A stretch of 64,000 nucleotides of DNA from the NCBI GenBank assembly GCA_008802785.1, contig VUYT01000038.1, positions 1-64,000 of the forward strand, read 5' to 3'. The translations under genes were made by a program, and so were the position numbers. Within the stretch, counting starts at the first letter, position 1. Every line of letters begins with the position of its first letter. The stretch comes from Symmetrospora coprosmae (lineage: Eukaryota > Basidiomycota > Cystobasidiomycetes > Symmetrosporaceae). Below, piece by piece: positions 34,085 through 44,803 of the stretch. Below the pieces are notes generated by a model. That model had not been told where the DNA came from. It saw only the letters and a list, made by a program, of their open reading frames with translations, and ran no database searches.

Positions 34085-34866
34085 GATGGGCGGGGCAGTT
34101 GCCAGGGGGAGGTGTAGATGTTGAGCTGTGGTGATGTTGGGTCGGTAGTGTGATGTAGTCTGGAGCAATGGATGGACTGCTGTGCCGTTACTGTATTCCT
34201 TTGCGATGTTGAGTGGTCGTGTATCGAGTGAGTGAGCGTGGATTGGAGATGACGAGGGTGCAAGAAGGTAAACAAGAAGGCGAGCAACGAGAAGAGCAGA
34301 AGACGGCGAGGCAAAAGCGGCAAAGAGACAGGAGAGAAGGACAACCACACAAAGGCGAACGGAGGACGGACAACGAGCACGGAGGCGGAGGTCTTGAGCG
34401 GTCTGCGGTGCTGCGACAGGGGTTCCAAGGGGTCGGTGCGTGCACGCCCAAAAGCCTAGCACGTGATGGGTCCGTGCGTTCTTGCTCTGGACGAAGCATT
34501 CGAGCCAAGGGCTGCGTGCGCGCAGAAGTGGAGGAGAGAGGCTAAGACTGCTTGTGTGTGCGAGACGAAACTACGATACAAGGAGCATGGCTTCACTGCA
34601 ATGTGATGGGTCCCGCTGAGCGATGTCAGGCCCGTCGAGGGCCTCATCAAGCGCCAGATCACCACCGTCCACCCGCTGAAAGCTAAGCACTGCTGTTCTC
34701 TGATTGACTGCATGTTCCCCCTTCTATGCTACTGCACTGTGCTGCTACTACTGATTCGTTAAGATTGGGTCTCAGACCCGTGAGCAGCGTCGCTGAAGGA
34801 CTCCCAGAGTCCCGATGTGACGATAGCAACCGGTGCCCGTCCCGTTTCTTCCAGCATCATCGTGAT
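34085..34866. other. Region between LysM-like genes B and C
   Basis: About 780 bases. Gene B's leader side is CT-rich on the minus strand (CCTTCTTGTTTACC, CTCTTCTGC). A short stretch at 34665-34700 (GAAAGCTAAGCAC) recalls the 5S rRNA A box, but the rest of a 5S gene is absent. No gene called. Confidence 0.45.
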
Positions 34867-36549
34867 CTAGACAAAGCTGTAGTCGACCATGAAGATGCCA
34901 TCGGCGCCGTTGCCAAGCGCCTTGAAAAGACCATCCGACAGGTCGATTTGCCTGAGCAGAGACAGATGTTGCGCACGTCAGCCAAATGCCACAGATACGG
35001 GAGAAACGTAGGCAATTAGACCCACTTATCCTCGCAAGAAGGGCAGAGGTCGGCTACGACGGCCTCGATGGTCTTCCCAGTCTTGCCGTTGGTCAGCTGG
35101 ACCTTGCTGCCGCATCGTGCACCGCCGTTGTACAAGCTCGGGTGGAGCGCAACAATGAACGCATCATCGCCGTTGGCCTTGCCGCACGCGCCCTTGTTGC
35201 CGTGCTGGTAGTAGTAGCTCGCCTTGCCGTGGTACTGGGCAGTAGCGGGCGCCGGCTTGTTCTCCGCGGGCTTGTCCTCCTTCGCGGGAGCAGGGGCGGG
35301 CGCCGGTGCAGCAGCCTTGGTGGGCTCGGCAGGCTTCGAGTACGAAGATGATGAGGAGGAAGAAACGGAGGCCGGAGCAGGCTTCTGCTCGACAGGCTTC
35401 TCCTCGGCAGGCTTGTCAGCCGCCTTGGTGGCTGCGGCTGCAGCGCTCGATGAAGACGACGACTCGACAGCGCCCTCCCTAGCGGCTCCCTTGGCAGGCT
35501 CGGAAGCAGCAGGTGCGTCTCCACTCGAGATGCAGCTGTAAGCGAGAAAGGAATCGACGTCAGTCAATGGCTGCATCGTAACTTCGCAGATAGGAAGGCT
35601 CAGCACGTACTAAGAAACGCCGATCTGGAGGTTACGGCAGTTGGCGTTGACACTCGGGTTGTTCTTGTAGAAGTTGTCCAGCTTGGTCTGGTCCTTGTCG
35701 CCCAGGAGCTTGTAGCACGAGTCGCCGGCGGCAGCCTTGGCGAATGCGGTCTGTGGGAAGCGGAACAAGAGCATGTGAGCGGTGCATAGTGGCACGATTG
35801 TTCCGGAAGGCATAGACGCACACAGCCCTTCTCGGCAGTCAGGGCACCCTCAGCGCTGTTTGACGGGAGGCTCGGTGTCAGCGAAGCAGATCGACAGATG
35901 TGTTAGAATATTGAGAGGATACGCACAGATCGCTTGGGGTAGAGGCGGTGGGCTTGGTGACGAGGTTGACGGCGCCGTCACCGGCCGCATTGCCGGATCC
36001 GGACTCGTCGCAGTCGTCCTCCTCGTCCTCTGCTTCGTCGTCTTCAGCGTCGCACTCCTCGTCATCCTCATCCTCATCGTCTTCCTCGCACTGCTCGTCT
36101 CCGTCATCATCGTCTTCATCGTCCTCAGCGCACTCTTCATTGTCCTCGTTGTCCGTCGTAGCAGTGGCCGACGTAGTGTAGCTCTGCTCGCCCTCGCCGC
36201 GCTTGGCGACCTTGAGCGCGTTCGTCTCGACCTGATTCGAGTGCAGGAGGGCCTCGAGCGCCTTGGAGATGAGGTACGGGCTGCCGGCGAGGGAGGCGTG
36301 CTTCTGCTGGACCTCATCGCCGTCCGTTGCATTGCGCGCGGCGACAATGTCCCCTATGGTGTTTTTGCTGACGACGGGCGCAGTGGACGACGACAGGTCC
36401 ACCTGTCGGCGGGCTGGGGCGGCGTGGTTGCCGTGGTGGTGTCGGCGCTGCACGAACCGCTCGTGCTTGCTGGAGCGAGAGCCGTGCGCAGAGACGAGGG
36501 GGAGGGACGCAGTGAGAGCCAGGGCGGCGGTAGAGAGTGTGATCTTCAT
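34867..36549 (-). CDS. Secreted LysM-like plus double-psi beta-barrel protein C
   Basis: The start at 36549 gives MKITLSTAALALTASLPLVSAHG, a signal peptide, then a His/Arg-rich stretch, a dibasic site (VAKRGEGEQ) and a very acidic block of Asp/Glu with spaced Cys. The next exons code a LysM-like module: LTAEKGC, then TAFAKAAAGDSCYKLL, FYKNNPSVNANCRNLQIGVS and CISSGD. A Ser/Ala/Lys/Pro-rich linker with PAPAPAPAKEDKPAE repeats leads to a double-psi beta-barrel domain: HGKASYYYQHGNKGACGK, DDAFIVALHPSLYNGGARCG, KTIEAVVADLCPSCEDK, and in the last exon QIDLSDGLFKALGNGADG and stop at 34867. The DPBB matches RlpA-like/barwin/expansin-like single-domain proteins. About five exons. Wall loosening or ligand binding is inferred; no hydrolase motif is certain. 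Confidence 0.8.
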
Positions 36550-37122
36550 CCTGAGATATTGGGTGTGGGTGCGTGCGAGTGTGTGCGAGCGAGAGAGCGT
36601 GTGGTGGTTGCGCAGACTCTGATTGGGAAGGGCGGAGTGTGCCAGGGACCAAAGCGCTGACGGTCGAGTTGACGGAGATGCTAAGGAGAGAGAGGGGTCG
36701 ATGCAGTACCTGTACTGCAAAGGAGCGAGAGCGAGGTGGGACGTGGGATGTACGTGAGGAGAGTGTCTGTGACGGAGCAGAGCAGAGCAGAGCAGTCGAA
36801 TGGCAGCGCAAGTCTGGTCCAACCGCCCTCGCGCAGGAAAGGAGGTCCATTCTTCGAAGAGGTCCGAGCTTGCGGCGGAGCGGCGGTGGCGAAAAGGAAG
36901 GAAGGGAGAAGGCAGAGGTGGCAGCGTTCTGTGTGTTCTTTCGAGACGTCTATTATACATTAAAGAGCAGTCCTTTTGCGACGTGCGCACGAGAGAGACC
37001 CTCCTGCGAGACGACCGTGAGGCAACCCGGACTTGTCCCGCTCGGGCTCCAGGACGGAGCCCACAGGCAGACCTGGCGCACCCTCCCATCAACTCGACAA
37101 GGCATCCTTACTCAGGTGCAGC
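36550..37122. promoter_or_regulatory. Divergent promoter region, LysM-like gene C and MoaD gene
   Basis: A 573-base gap. The gene C side carries CT-rich and CACACTCGCACGC repeats on the minus strand. CAGAGCAGAGCAGAGCAG lies near 36775-36795. ATTATACATTAAAG at about 36950-36965 is the most TATA-like sequence. Confidence 0.45.
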
Positions 37123-37509
37123 ATGGCTACCTCCGACCCTAGCTCAGGACAAGATGCGAGTAGCGCATCAGAGCAGAGCGATGGTACCAAGGTGCGGGGC
37201 CTCGGTAGACATCTCTGACCCCCCGGCGGGACTGACTTGCCTCGATAGATCACCATGCTCTACTTCGCCTCCGCACGCACTACCGTGAACCTCTCCTCCG
37301 AAATCCTTCGCCTCCCGAGCACTTCCACACGCGTCTCAGACCTCCCTGCCATCCTCCTCGAAAAGCACGAACAGGTCGCGCAGGACCTCCGAGCCGTCCT
37401 CGCCAAGAGCGCGTTCAGCGTCAACGAGGAGATTGTCTACGATCTCGCAGGAACGCTCCTACACGAAGGGGATACTGTGGCCATCATCCCACCCGTCTCG
37501 GGCGGGTAG
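37123..37509 (+). CDS. Molybdopterin synthase small subunit (MoaD/MOCS2A type)
   Basis: A ubiquitin-like sulfur carrier that, as a C-terminal thiocarboxylate, gives sulfur to precursor Z in molybdenum cofactor synthesis. Two exons: MATSDPSSGQDASS...GTK, then a 57-base intron (GTGCGG to CGATAG), then ITMLYFASARTTVN, LPAILLEKHEQVAQDLRAVL, FSVNEEIVYD, LLHEGDTVAIIPPVSGG. The C-terminal Gly-Gly directly before the stop and the D-x-V-A-I-I-P-P-V-S-G-G ending are diagnostic of MoaD. Length is about 108 residues, with a short Ser-rich head that bacterial MoaD lacks. The large subunit (MoaE/MOCS2B) is not next to it; in animals the two overlap on one transcript, and no such overlap is seen here. Confidence 0.92.
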
Positions 37510-37886
37510 TCGCGCTGCTTCTCGATATCACCTGGACACGTCGCCAACAAGTCAAGAGGATTGCGAGGGACGTTAAGACCGGGAAGTCAAGGCCGACATC
37601 AACACGCGCCAAGCAGAGACGAGCCCGACCGTCGAATAAGTTAGGTCTGCATCAGATGTCGCGCTGCTTGGGTAGCGCTGCGGGCGCGAGTGCACACAGA
37701 CAACAAAGGCGGCGTAGGTGGATCAACAACGACTATGGCACAACGAGCCAGAGGAATCCCTATGTAGCAGGTAGATTGAGCACGTCATTTGCGTATCGTA
37801 AAAAGCAGACTTCGTAAGCGAAAACGTGAGGGGAGAAGTTCGAAATGACATGGCTACTTCGAGATAGAGCGAGCCATGCGAAGCAC
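37510..37886. other. Convergent intergenic region
   Basis: Short 3' flanks of the MoaD gene and the Dsn1 gene. Nothing further recognised. Confidence 0.4.
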
Positions 37887-40600
37887 TCAGGCCCTTCTGC
37901 CCGTCTTCGGCGCACTAGTACCTGACGCGGCCTTCGCTGTCGCAGTATCTGCGCGCGAGATGGCCCGCAGCAGATCCCGAGGATTGAGAGAGCGCCTCGC
38001 AGCTGACTGAGCGGAGAGGCTCGCCGCTGCGCCCGTGCGCAATTGTAGTCCCATTGAGGTACCGCCATGGTCCCCGCCAGACGCAGCTGTGTCTCCACTG
38101 GCCGCTTGGGCTCCCGCTGCTGACCGAGCCCCACCCGCGTCAGCAGACGCAGACCCGGCACCGAGCATGAGCTCGCCGAGCGCAATCCGCGTCTGCTCGA
38201 GGTGGCGATCGAGGTACTTGTCGCTCGTCTCGAGGAACTGGTTGACGCGGTGGATAGTCTGGTGCATAGAGGCAGCGCGATGGCGCAGGTCGTCGAGCGC
38301 GAGGTTGGGCAGCTCCTCGTTGCACCGGATCTCGTCCGGGTCGCCTTGCGCGTGCTCAGGCGTCGGCTCGGATGCTGCGACTGACTTGCGCCGAGATGAG
38401 GCAGACGAAGGCGGGAGCTTCGGCTGCAGGAGTATCCGGCCGAACGAAAGGATCTCGTCCTTTGTCTGCAGACGGGAAGGAATGGGCATTGTGAAATTGG
38501 GCTTGAGGATATCGGCCACCGCGGGACTGGCGGAGTCCGGGGCAGGTTGAGCAGCAGCGGGCAGGACGTTGGTGAGTTTCGTAATGGCTTCCGTCATTAC
38601 TTTGTACTGATTGATGCGCGCGTTCCGCGTCTTGTCTTCGTGAGCTAACCGATCCGTCCAGGCTGTGCACGCCTCGAGCTTGGCCTGATTGGCGACATTC
38701 TCTGAATGCGGGGGGAGGTCTGCCTTCTGAAGTGCAGCATCCGGCTAGAATTGCGATACCGTCAGTGAGGAGACCCAGCCACCGAGTGAACATTTGGAGA
38801 CCGGACTCACAGCGTATTCATCCGCCGGCCAGCTCAAGTCAATCTTCTTTTCCGCCAGATCAGCAATGAGGGCGTCAATGACGGTGTTGGCTGCTAGCCG
38901 GACTGCTGCCGACTTGCCCCGAGTCGACTCGTCCATGGCTTCCTTGAGCCTGTGCGTCGACCAGGTGACGAGCGTGCGGAAGCGGATGGCGGGCGGGTCA
39001 TCGGCCTTGATGTGGCGGTAGAGGGTATGCGTCGGCAGACTCGGGTGCGGCAGGGCTGGAAAGGACGAGGATGCTTCCGGGTCAGCGCCTGATTGCGGTC
39101 ACACGTAGGGCGGGCTCAGCTGTGCGTGCGTCCGGCAGCAGATCCCGTCCCATGGCGCGCACTCACCCTCGAACCCATTTCCGATACTGCTTCCCCGCCG
39201 TCCGCGCAGCTCCCCACTCGCCCGCCGTGCGAGCGTCCCCGGCGTAGCGCCTGGCGGAGGGCCCAGCCCTGCTCGAAAGGCCTGGTTCCGCCGAATAGCC
39301 GGCGTCTCCTGCGATGCCATTGGTACGTCCTCTTTGTCCACGTATCTCGTAGGTGTGCGGGAGCGTTCGGCTGTATCCTGCATCTGGCACCCATCCCGCG
39401 ACTCGTCTTTCCTGCCTTTTGCTTTCGCACGCTCCTGCTTCGAGCGCTCTTTCCCGCCTTCCGCGACTGCAGTCGGACGCGAGTCCTGCTGGCGGCTTTC
39501 GTTCGAGCTCGCTGAAGGAATGGCTGGGTCTGCCTTGCGTTTGCCTTTCCTGTCTACACCGGCATCCGACGCGCTCGGGCCCACTTGTGATGCTCTGGCA
39601 GCGACCCCGCCCTCTGGCCTCTTGGAAGACTGTCTCGCCTGTGCGGGCTGAGCAGTAGACGTTGACGCTTCTGCAGACTGGTCCGCAGCATGACTGATAG
39701 CAGCTGCCTGCTTGACGCTCTTTGCAGTCGCGTCCAGGCGTACAAAGACGAAGTCGTCGTCGTCCGAGGACGGGTTGCGGCGACCGGTAGGTTCAGGATG
39801 TGCCAGATTTGATCTGGATGGCGGTCGCTGAGGAAAGTACACCGAATTCAGCTGCTGCACACACCCCAAAGATAGCCCGGACTCGCGGTCACGCCTACCT
39901 CTTCTCGAGCCGCAGCTACTTTGGCCGTCTTCGTCTTCTTCGCCTTGCCATTTTGTAGCGACCCGTCGGTCCCCTCGACCGCCTGACTGCTCTTGATGGT
40001 TTCTGCATCTCCTTTGCGACGCTGCCGCTGTTGCGGCGCTCCTTCTGCGTCCGCAGCCTCATCCGGCGGGTCCGTCAGAGGCGGGGTGGGGTGTATGCTC
40101 GCAGACGTCGGCTGGCTGGACTCTGGTCGGCCTTTGCGCTTCGACGGCACAACCTTTGGCGCATCATCTGCGATGGCTTTGCTCTTGCTGCGCGGCCGCG
40201 CTTCTGTGCTATCGCGTTCCCGCTCGGTGGCTGGACGCGTCGTCGTCGTCATCGTCTTTGTCGGAGGAGACGGGGAGCCACTGTCCCCGGTGGCAGCGGC
40301 CTTGCGGACCTGGGTTTTGGTCTTTGCGCGCTTCTGCCCGTCCTGGCTGTCGGGCTTCCTGCTCTGTGCATCCTTCTGCCGCTGCTCGATGCGCCTATTG
40401 CTCGACTCGTCCTCGCCTCCTGGATCTCCTGCTCCTCCTCTGGTGCTCGCTGCGGCCGGACGAGACCTCCTGCCGTCGCTCTCGCTGCCACTCCCGCCAG
40501 ATCCGAGCAGATTGGCATCCACTACCAGCGACTTGCGTTTCTTCTTCTTGCCTGCTCCTGCCTTCCCTTCCGCTGCTCCTGCTGTCGTGGCTGGCGGCAT
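37887..40600 (-). CDS. DSN1: Kinetochore MIND complex subunit Dsn1/Mis13
   Basis: A subunit of the Mis12/MIND complex that links inner-kinetochore CENP-C/CENP-T to the outer KNL1 and Ndc80 complexes. The start at 40600 gives MPPATTAGAAEGKAGAGKKKKRK. The first half is disordered and rich in Lys/Arg/Ser, with NLS-like clusters (GKKKKRK, PSKRKGRP) and a run of Asp in SSDDDDFVFVRLD. The conserved part then follows: RRASGELRGRRGSSIGNGFE, ALPHPSLPTHTLYRHI, RFRTLVTWSTHRLKEAM, LIADLAEKKIDLSW, and a C-terminal helical region LPNLALDDLRHRAASMHQTI, RVNQFLETSDKYLDRHLEQ. The RGRRGSSIGNG stretch with basic-Ser sites is the region Aurora B phosphorylates in Dsn1 homologues (known for the family). About four or five exons. 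The gene is long for the family because of the disordered head. Confidence 0.85.
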
Positions 40601-41376
40601 GCTGTGACGCCCCGCAGGAACAGGCGAGCAAGAGCTCCTTCCGGTGCTCGCTCGAGCCGATCTACGAGTGGGCCAGCGTAGGATAATCCCTATGTGTGCA
40701 CAACTCGCAATGGTGTCGAGCTGTTGCTGCTGCTGCCCGCCTTCAGTGCCGTGCCGTATCTGCTTGCTCCATCCCCGTGCTTGCCCCTTCCTGGTCAGGT
40801 CAGTTGGCACGAGGCGGACCAGCACGAGACTCGCCCAGGCGCTGAAATCAAAACAAGGCCTTTTCCGCAAGACAGAGCGCCCACCGAGAGGGAGGACAGG
40901 GAGCAACGCAATAGCGCATAATGACAGATCCTGATGCGCTAAGGAGAGAGGCTACTGACACTGGTACAAGAGGTAGAGGCCGACGTTGGACTGAGTCGCC
41001 CGCCCCTCGGGCCCTTCTGACAGGCAATGGAGACATCCTCGCTCGACCCGACATCCGCAACCCTTCAACTTCGAACCTGGCAAGATATAACCTACTGTAG
41101 TCTGTCGGGATAGCACGTCAGTGGAATGGGTCGTGCCGCCTCTGTTCTGTTCAACGTCATCACTCTGGCCGCCCTGACAAGTCTCGATCTGACGCGCGCT
41201 ACTCAGAGTAATACCTTTGTCCAGCTCGGTGACACAGCAACGACGCCATATCTGTTGCTGCCTTAGCAGGAGTCAGCGCGTGCTCTCGCCCCGCCAGTGC
41301 TTGCCTGTACTACCTCACCTCCAAACTAACTCGCCGATCTACATCGACTCGAAATACGCCGCCTGCTGTGACGCCA
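40601..41376. other. Divergent region upstream of Dsn1 and the disordered-protein gene
   Basis: About 775 bases. A plus-strand frame from ATG at 40920 (MTDPDALRREATDTGTRGRG) runs 59 codons to a TAG; it could be an upstream exon or an upstream ORF of the next gene, but no in-frame splice to 41377 was found. Otherwise only promoter and leader sequence. Confidence 0.4.
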
Positions 41377-43219
41377 ATGGGCAGCAGCGGATCCTCCAGT
41401 CAAGGCCGGTACTACGGCACCGGCGTCGAGCCCCTGTATCGTCAATCTCATTCCAGCCCGACCAGAACAGCCAGCTCAGTCAGCTCATACCGCCGTGCTA
41501 ACTCGCGCGATACGCGGGCGTACGGGTACGGTGCACCCTTTGCATCTATCTCGACTGGCTCAAATGTCTCGTCGAGTGGCAAATCCGCCTTCAGTAAGTA
41601 TGACTTAGCCACGATCCTTCTCGCACCGCTCGATCCCGCCCGACTCTGACAGTCAAGTGGCCCCGCGTCTCTGCCGCTGCAGCACAATCCGACTACGCTT
41701 ATCCCGGGAAGCCTCAGCATTACTACAACAAGCCTCCGACGGATGCTCGGACGGACAGACGCAGTGTCAGCTCAGGACATATTTCCGACTATGGATCGAC
41801 GTCTAGTGGCAATCGCAGCCGCTCAGCAAGCAAGTACACCACATCCAGGACGAGTACCAACATTTCGGACGCCCTTGGTATGGCCGCTGACAACTTACGG
41901 AAGCATCATCTCACACCCTCGCAGTCAATCACCGCTGGAACGACGACACCTAGGACTAGGTCATTCTCGACAGGCACTGCTCGCGGAGGTCACCGTGATC
42001 AATGGTACGAGCCGTCTGTCACAGGCTCCGCATACTATCAGGAACGCTCTGCAAGTCGCACGCCGTCTGGGTGGTTGCGATACACAGAAGACACTGAAGA
42101 CGCGAATCAGATTAGCGGGCAGAACGTAGCGCACTGGCTGAGGAACGTTGTCGATGCCGAGAATACAGCAAGAAACGCGGCAGTAAGTCAGCACAGCAGC
42201 CGCAGCGGCTCGGCGTCGAGGTCGGCAGCGGGGCCTGGCCGGGGGCCGGGCACGCCTTCTCAGGGGAGCGTGCTGTCAAGGCGGCGGACACAGTAAGCGC
42301 TAGCGAGACAAGGCCTTCGCAGGCGAGCGATGTGCTGACAAGCTACTCGGCCTGTCCCACCTCTGCCAACAGGCGAGCACAAACCGTGCCTGCTTCTTCC
42401 TCGTATAAAATGGGCAAGAGTGGATCGTATGCGTCTAGACAATGGCCAAATCCCCAGAGTAGGCCGCAAAGCCAAGGCGACTACTCCGATAGTCGCCACG
42501 CTTCACAGGGTTCCGCTTTCGACCGTCGGTCGCATGCTTGGCATGGCCAGGTCCCGCCTGGGCCTACCTACAACCCGTCTACTGGACATCCGTTTCCTGG
42601 ATGGTGAGTCTCCTGGGTCTTACGCTCGTGAAGACCCGTGATTTGGTCAGGCACAAGCTTACTATCTCACAGGCCAGGGTACTGGGCCCATGCGCCAACT
42701 CATTCTGCTACAGCACCTGCCTTTCCAACCTATCCTGCGAACGCGCAGGCTGCGGCTGCAAATCCGTTTCAAAGCTGGCCGTTCTCATTCGGCACCCAGC
42801 CAACTCATGCACCACAGACTTCCACGCAGGTTCCTGCCGCTCCGAGGTCTACCTCAACCCCCCAAAGTTTCAAGGATGAAGATGTCCTGCACCTATTCTT
42901 TCCGGCAAGGAAGGCAACAGCACCTTCTCCCGGCCTAAGAGCGACATCAAGTCAGTCTTTCGTGCGGAAGAACACCTCTCACTATCAGTCCCAAAGCAGT
43001 GGTAACCGCAACCCGTTGGGCCCGCAAGGACGACCGCCGTCTTTCGCAGGCGCATCAACGGCATCTCAGGGCTCAGGATATGGCTCCTCTGGGTCGTCAA
43101 GCGGACTTCCACCGATGAGCTCGCAAACATCGGCAACATCGCGATCGTCAACCGCATCAGGGCAGAGACTGGTTACCTTTCCGAAGAGCAGTCCCGGAGG
43201 AGAGCAGGCTTGGCTATAG
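41377..43219 (+). CDS. Disordered Ser/Tyr/Pro-rich protein of unknown function
   Basis: Four exons with phase-consistent consensus joins: 41377-about 41595, 41651-42180, 42321-42603 and 42672-43219. The protein (about 520 residues) is rich in Ser, Thr, Arg, Tyr and Gln, with no transmembrane segment and no recognised fold. It has basic-Ser patterns (SRSASK, RTRSFSTG, RSGSASRS) suggesting many phosphosites, one more ordered stretch (NVAHWLRNVVDAENTARNAA, likely helical), and an aromatic Ala/Pro/Tyr segment (PAFPTYPANAQAAAANPFQS). The end is FPKSSPGGEQAWL. I do not recognise the family; it may be a lineage-specific regulator or condensate-type protein. That the frame stays open across four exons at consensus sites argues it is real. 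Confidence 0.65.
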
Positions 43220-43463
43220 GTCGGCGCAGGGGTCTCAGGCAACCTAATTCTCGCACTGGCTGGCCCAGTCGGCGCCAGGGCAGAGACTTAGTACACTGCT
43301 GCTCTGTGTGTCATACGTATGTCCTCGTATCCTTTTACGAGTTAGAGATGGTTTGGTCTGAATGAAGCCGGGCCACTGTACCTCGTCCCCGCCCGGCACC
43401 CCACCCTTTTGCCCTCTCGCCTCTAAGCGCGCGTCATTGCTACATCTCGAATCAGGTACAGCG

Positions 43464-44536
43464 ATGTCAGGACTATCAGCCTATGTGGATCTCACCCAGA
43501 CGAGCCTCTGGATTGCAGTCGCGTCCATGCTCTTCAACCCTACGTGGTGGAACATTGTCGCTCGAGCAGGTCAGTCCGCTCTGGCTGGCTCGCCTGCTGC
43601 CTGCCTGCCCGGACACGTGGAACGAGAAGCTGAGCCTGCATTTGCATCTTCCCTGCATCCGCCTGCCAGAGTACCGCAACAAGACGCTCACAAAGCTCGC
43701 TGGCGGAAACCCTCGGCTCGGCTGCTATGGCCTCGCTGTGACCATCTTTGCGCTGGGCATCCTACGAGACCACCTGTGCGCCGCGTGCTGCCGCCTTGAC
43801 CCGTGCCTGGGCGATCCTGCTGAACCCCCCGCCCCCCCCCCCCCCGGGCTCGCTCGCTGCAGATACAACCTCGCGCTGGATGATCAGCCTATATCGGCTA
43901 CCCTGTTGGCTCCTGGCATCAAGTCCCTCTCGTACGCCCTCTTTGCCATCGGCGGCACGCTCGTCGTCACATCCATGTGGGCACTCGGTGTCACTGGTAC
44001 CTACCTAGGTGTGTCGAGGTTGCTCGGAGGGTGGCTTGCGGTTCGTTGCCTTACTCACGTACCCAACCATCCCGTTGCCCTTTCAGGAGACTACTTTGGG
44101 ATCCTGATGGAGGTAGGAAGCTCACGCGAGGATCCTCTACTTTCGCGGCTCGAGCTGACTTACGCTGGCCGCACACATCTGCCCGGACTGTCCACAGGAC
44201 CGTGTCACGTCCTTCCCTTTCAACGTGACCAACAACCCAATGTACGACGGCTCATCTCTTTGCTTCCTCTCGACTGCCCTGTACAAGGCGTCTCCATGCG
44301 GTATCCTCCTCTCCATCCTCGTGTACTTTGAGTACAAGGCGGCGTGTCTGTACGAGGAACCTTTCACGGCGCAGATCGTAAGCTTGTCTACTTTGTGAGC
44401 CGCTCGTGGCAGCAGAACGATACTAACGTCCCGCCCTCCGGCGATGCAGTACGCGAGGAGAGACAAGGAGCGAGCTGCCGGTAAAGCCGTCAGCAGCAAG
44501 GATAACAGAAGCAGTACCACCAAGAAGGACCTTTGA
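43464..44536 (+). CDS. OPI3: Phospholipid N-methyltransferase Opi3
   Basis: ER membrane enzyme that methylates phosphatidyl-monomethylethanolamine in two steps to phosphatidylcholine, using S-adenosylmethionine. The start gives MSGLSAYVDLTQTSLWIAVA. Exons join as NPTWWNIVARA, EYRNKTLTKLAGGNP, ALGILRDHL, YNLALDDQP, VTSMWALGVTGTYLGDYFG, EDRVTSFPFNVTNNPMYDG, SSLCFLSTALYKASP and LVYFEYKAACLYEEPFTAQI, then a Lys/Ser-rich tail. The GxxGxxxGDYFG SAM segment and the paired Glu of YEEPF are conserved in this family, and four hydrophobic segments are visible. About seven exons. Length (about 220 residues) is normal. It is convergent with the Rrn5-like gene, whose stop lies 267 bases downstream. Confidence 0.93.
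43825..43845 (+). repeat. Poly-C run in an OPI3 intron
   Basis: CCCCCCG followed by a run of 14 C inside the intron that splits RDHL and YNLAL. It resembles the C-run (sense strand) in the PEX6 intron at the left edge. Confidence 0.85.
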
Positions 44537-44803
44537 TGTTTGCTGTGAGGACAAGTCTCTGCAAAACGGTCTCAACGACCCTACGTCAATAGAAGACTGA
44601 GATGAGTCGAGAAGAGGTCACCTGGCGTGCCGCAGTCCCGTCATGCATCTCAACATGTAGCAAGAGAGTGAAGCAGACGAGCTGGGCTTCCTTACCGCAA
44701 TGACATGCGCTCATGCGTCGGCTCGTCCAATCGGATTGGCTTACAAACGCAGGAGATCGCTACAACGACAATGTCACAGCTTTTAGATAACACGCTCAGG
44801 TGC

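Noticed and set aside
34660-34705. Possible 5S rRNA fragment (GAAAGCTAAGCAC)
   Set aside because: Only about a dozen bases resemble the A box; the intermediate element and C box are missing and the flanks do not pair.
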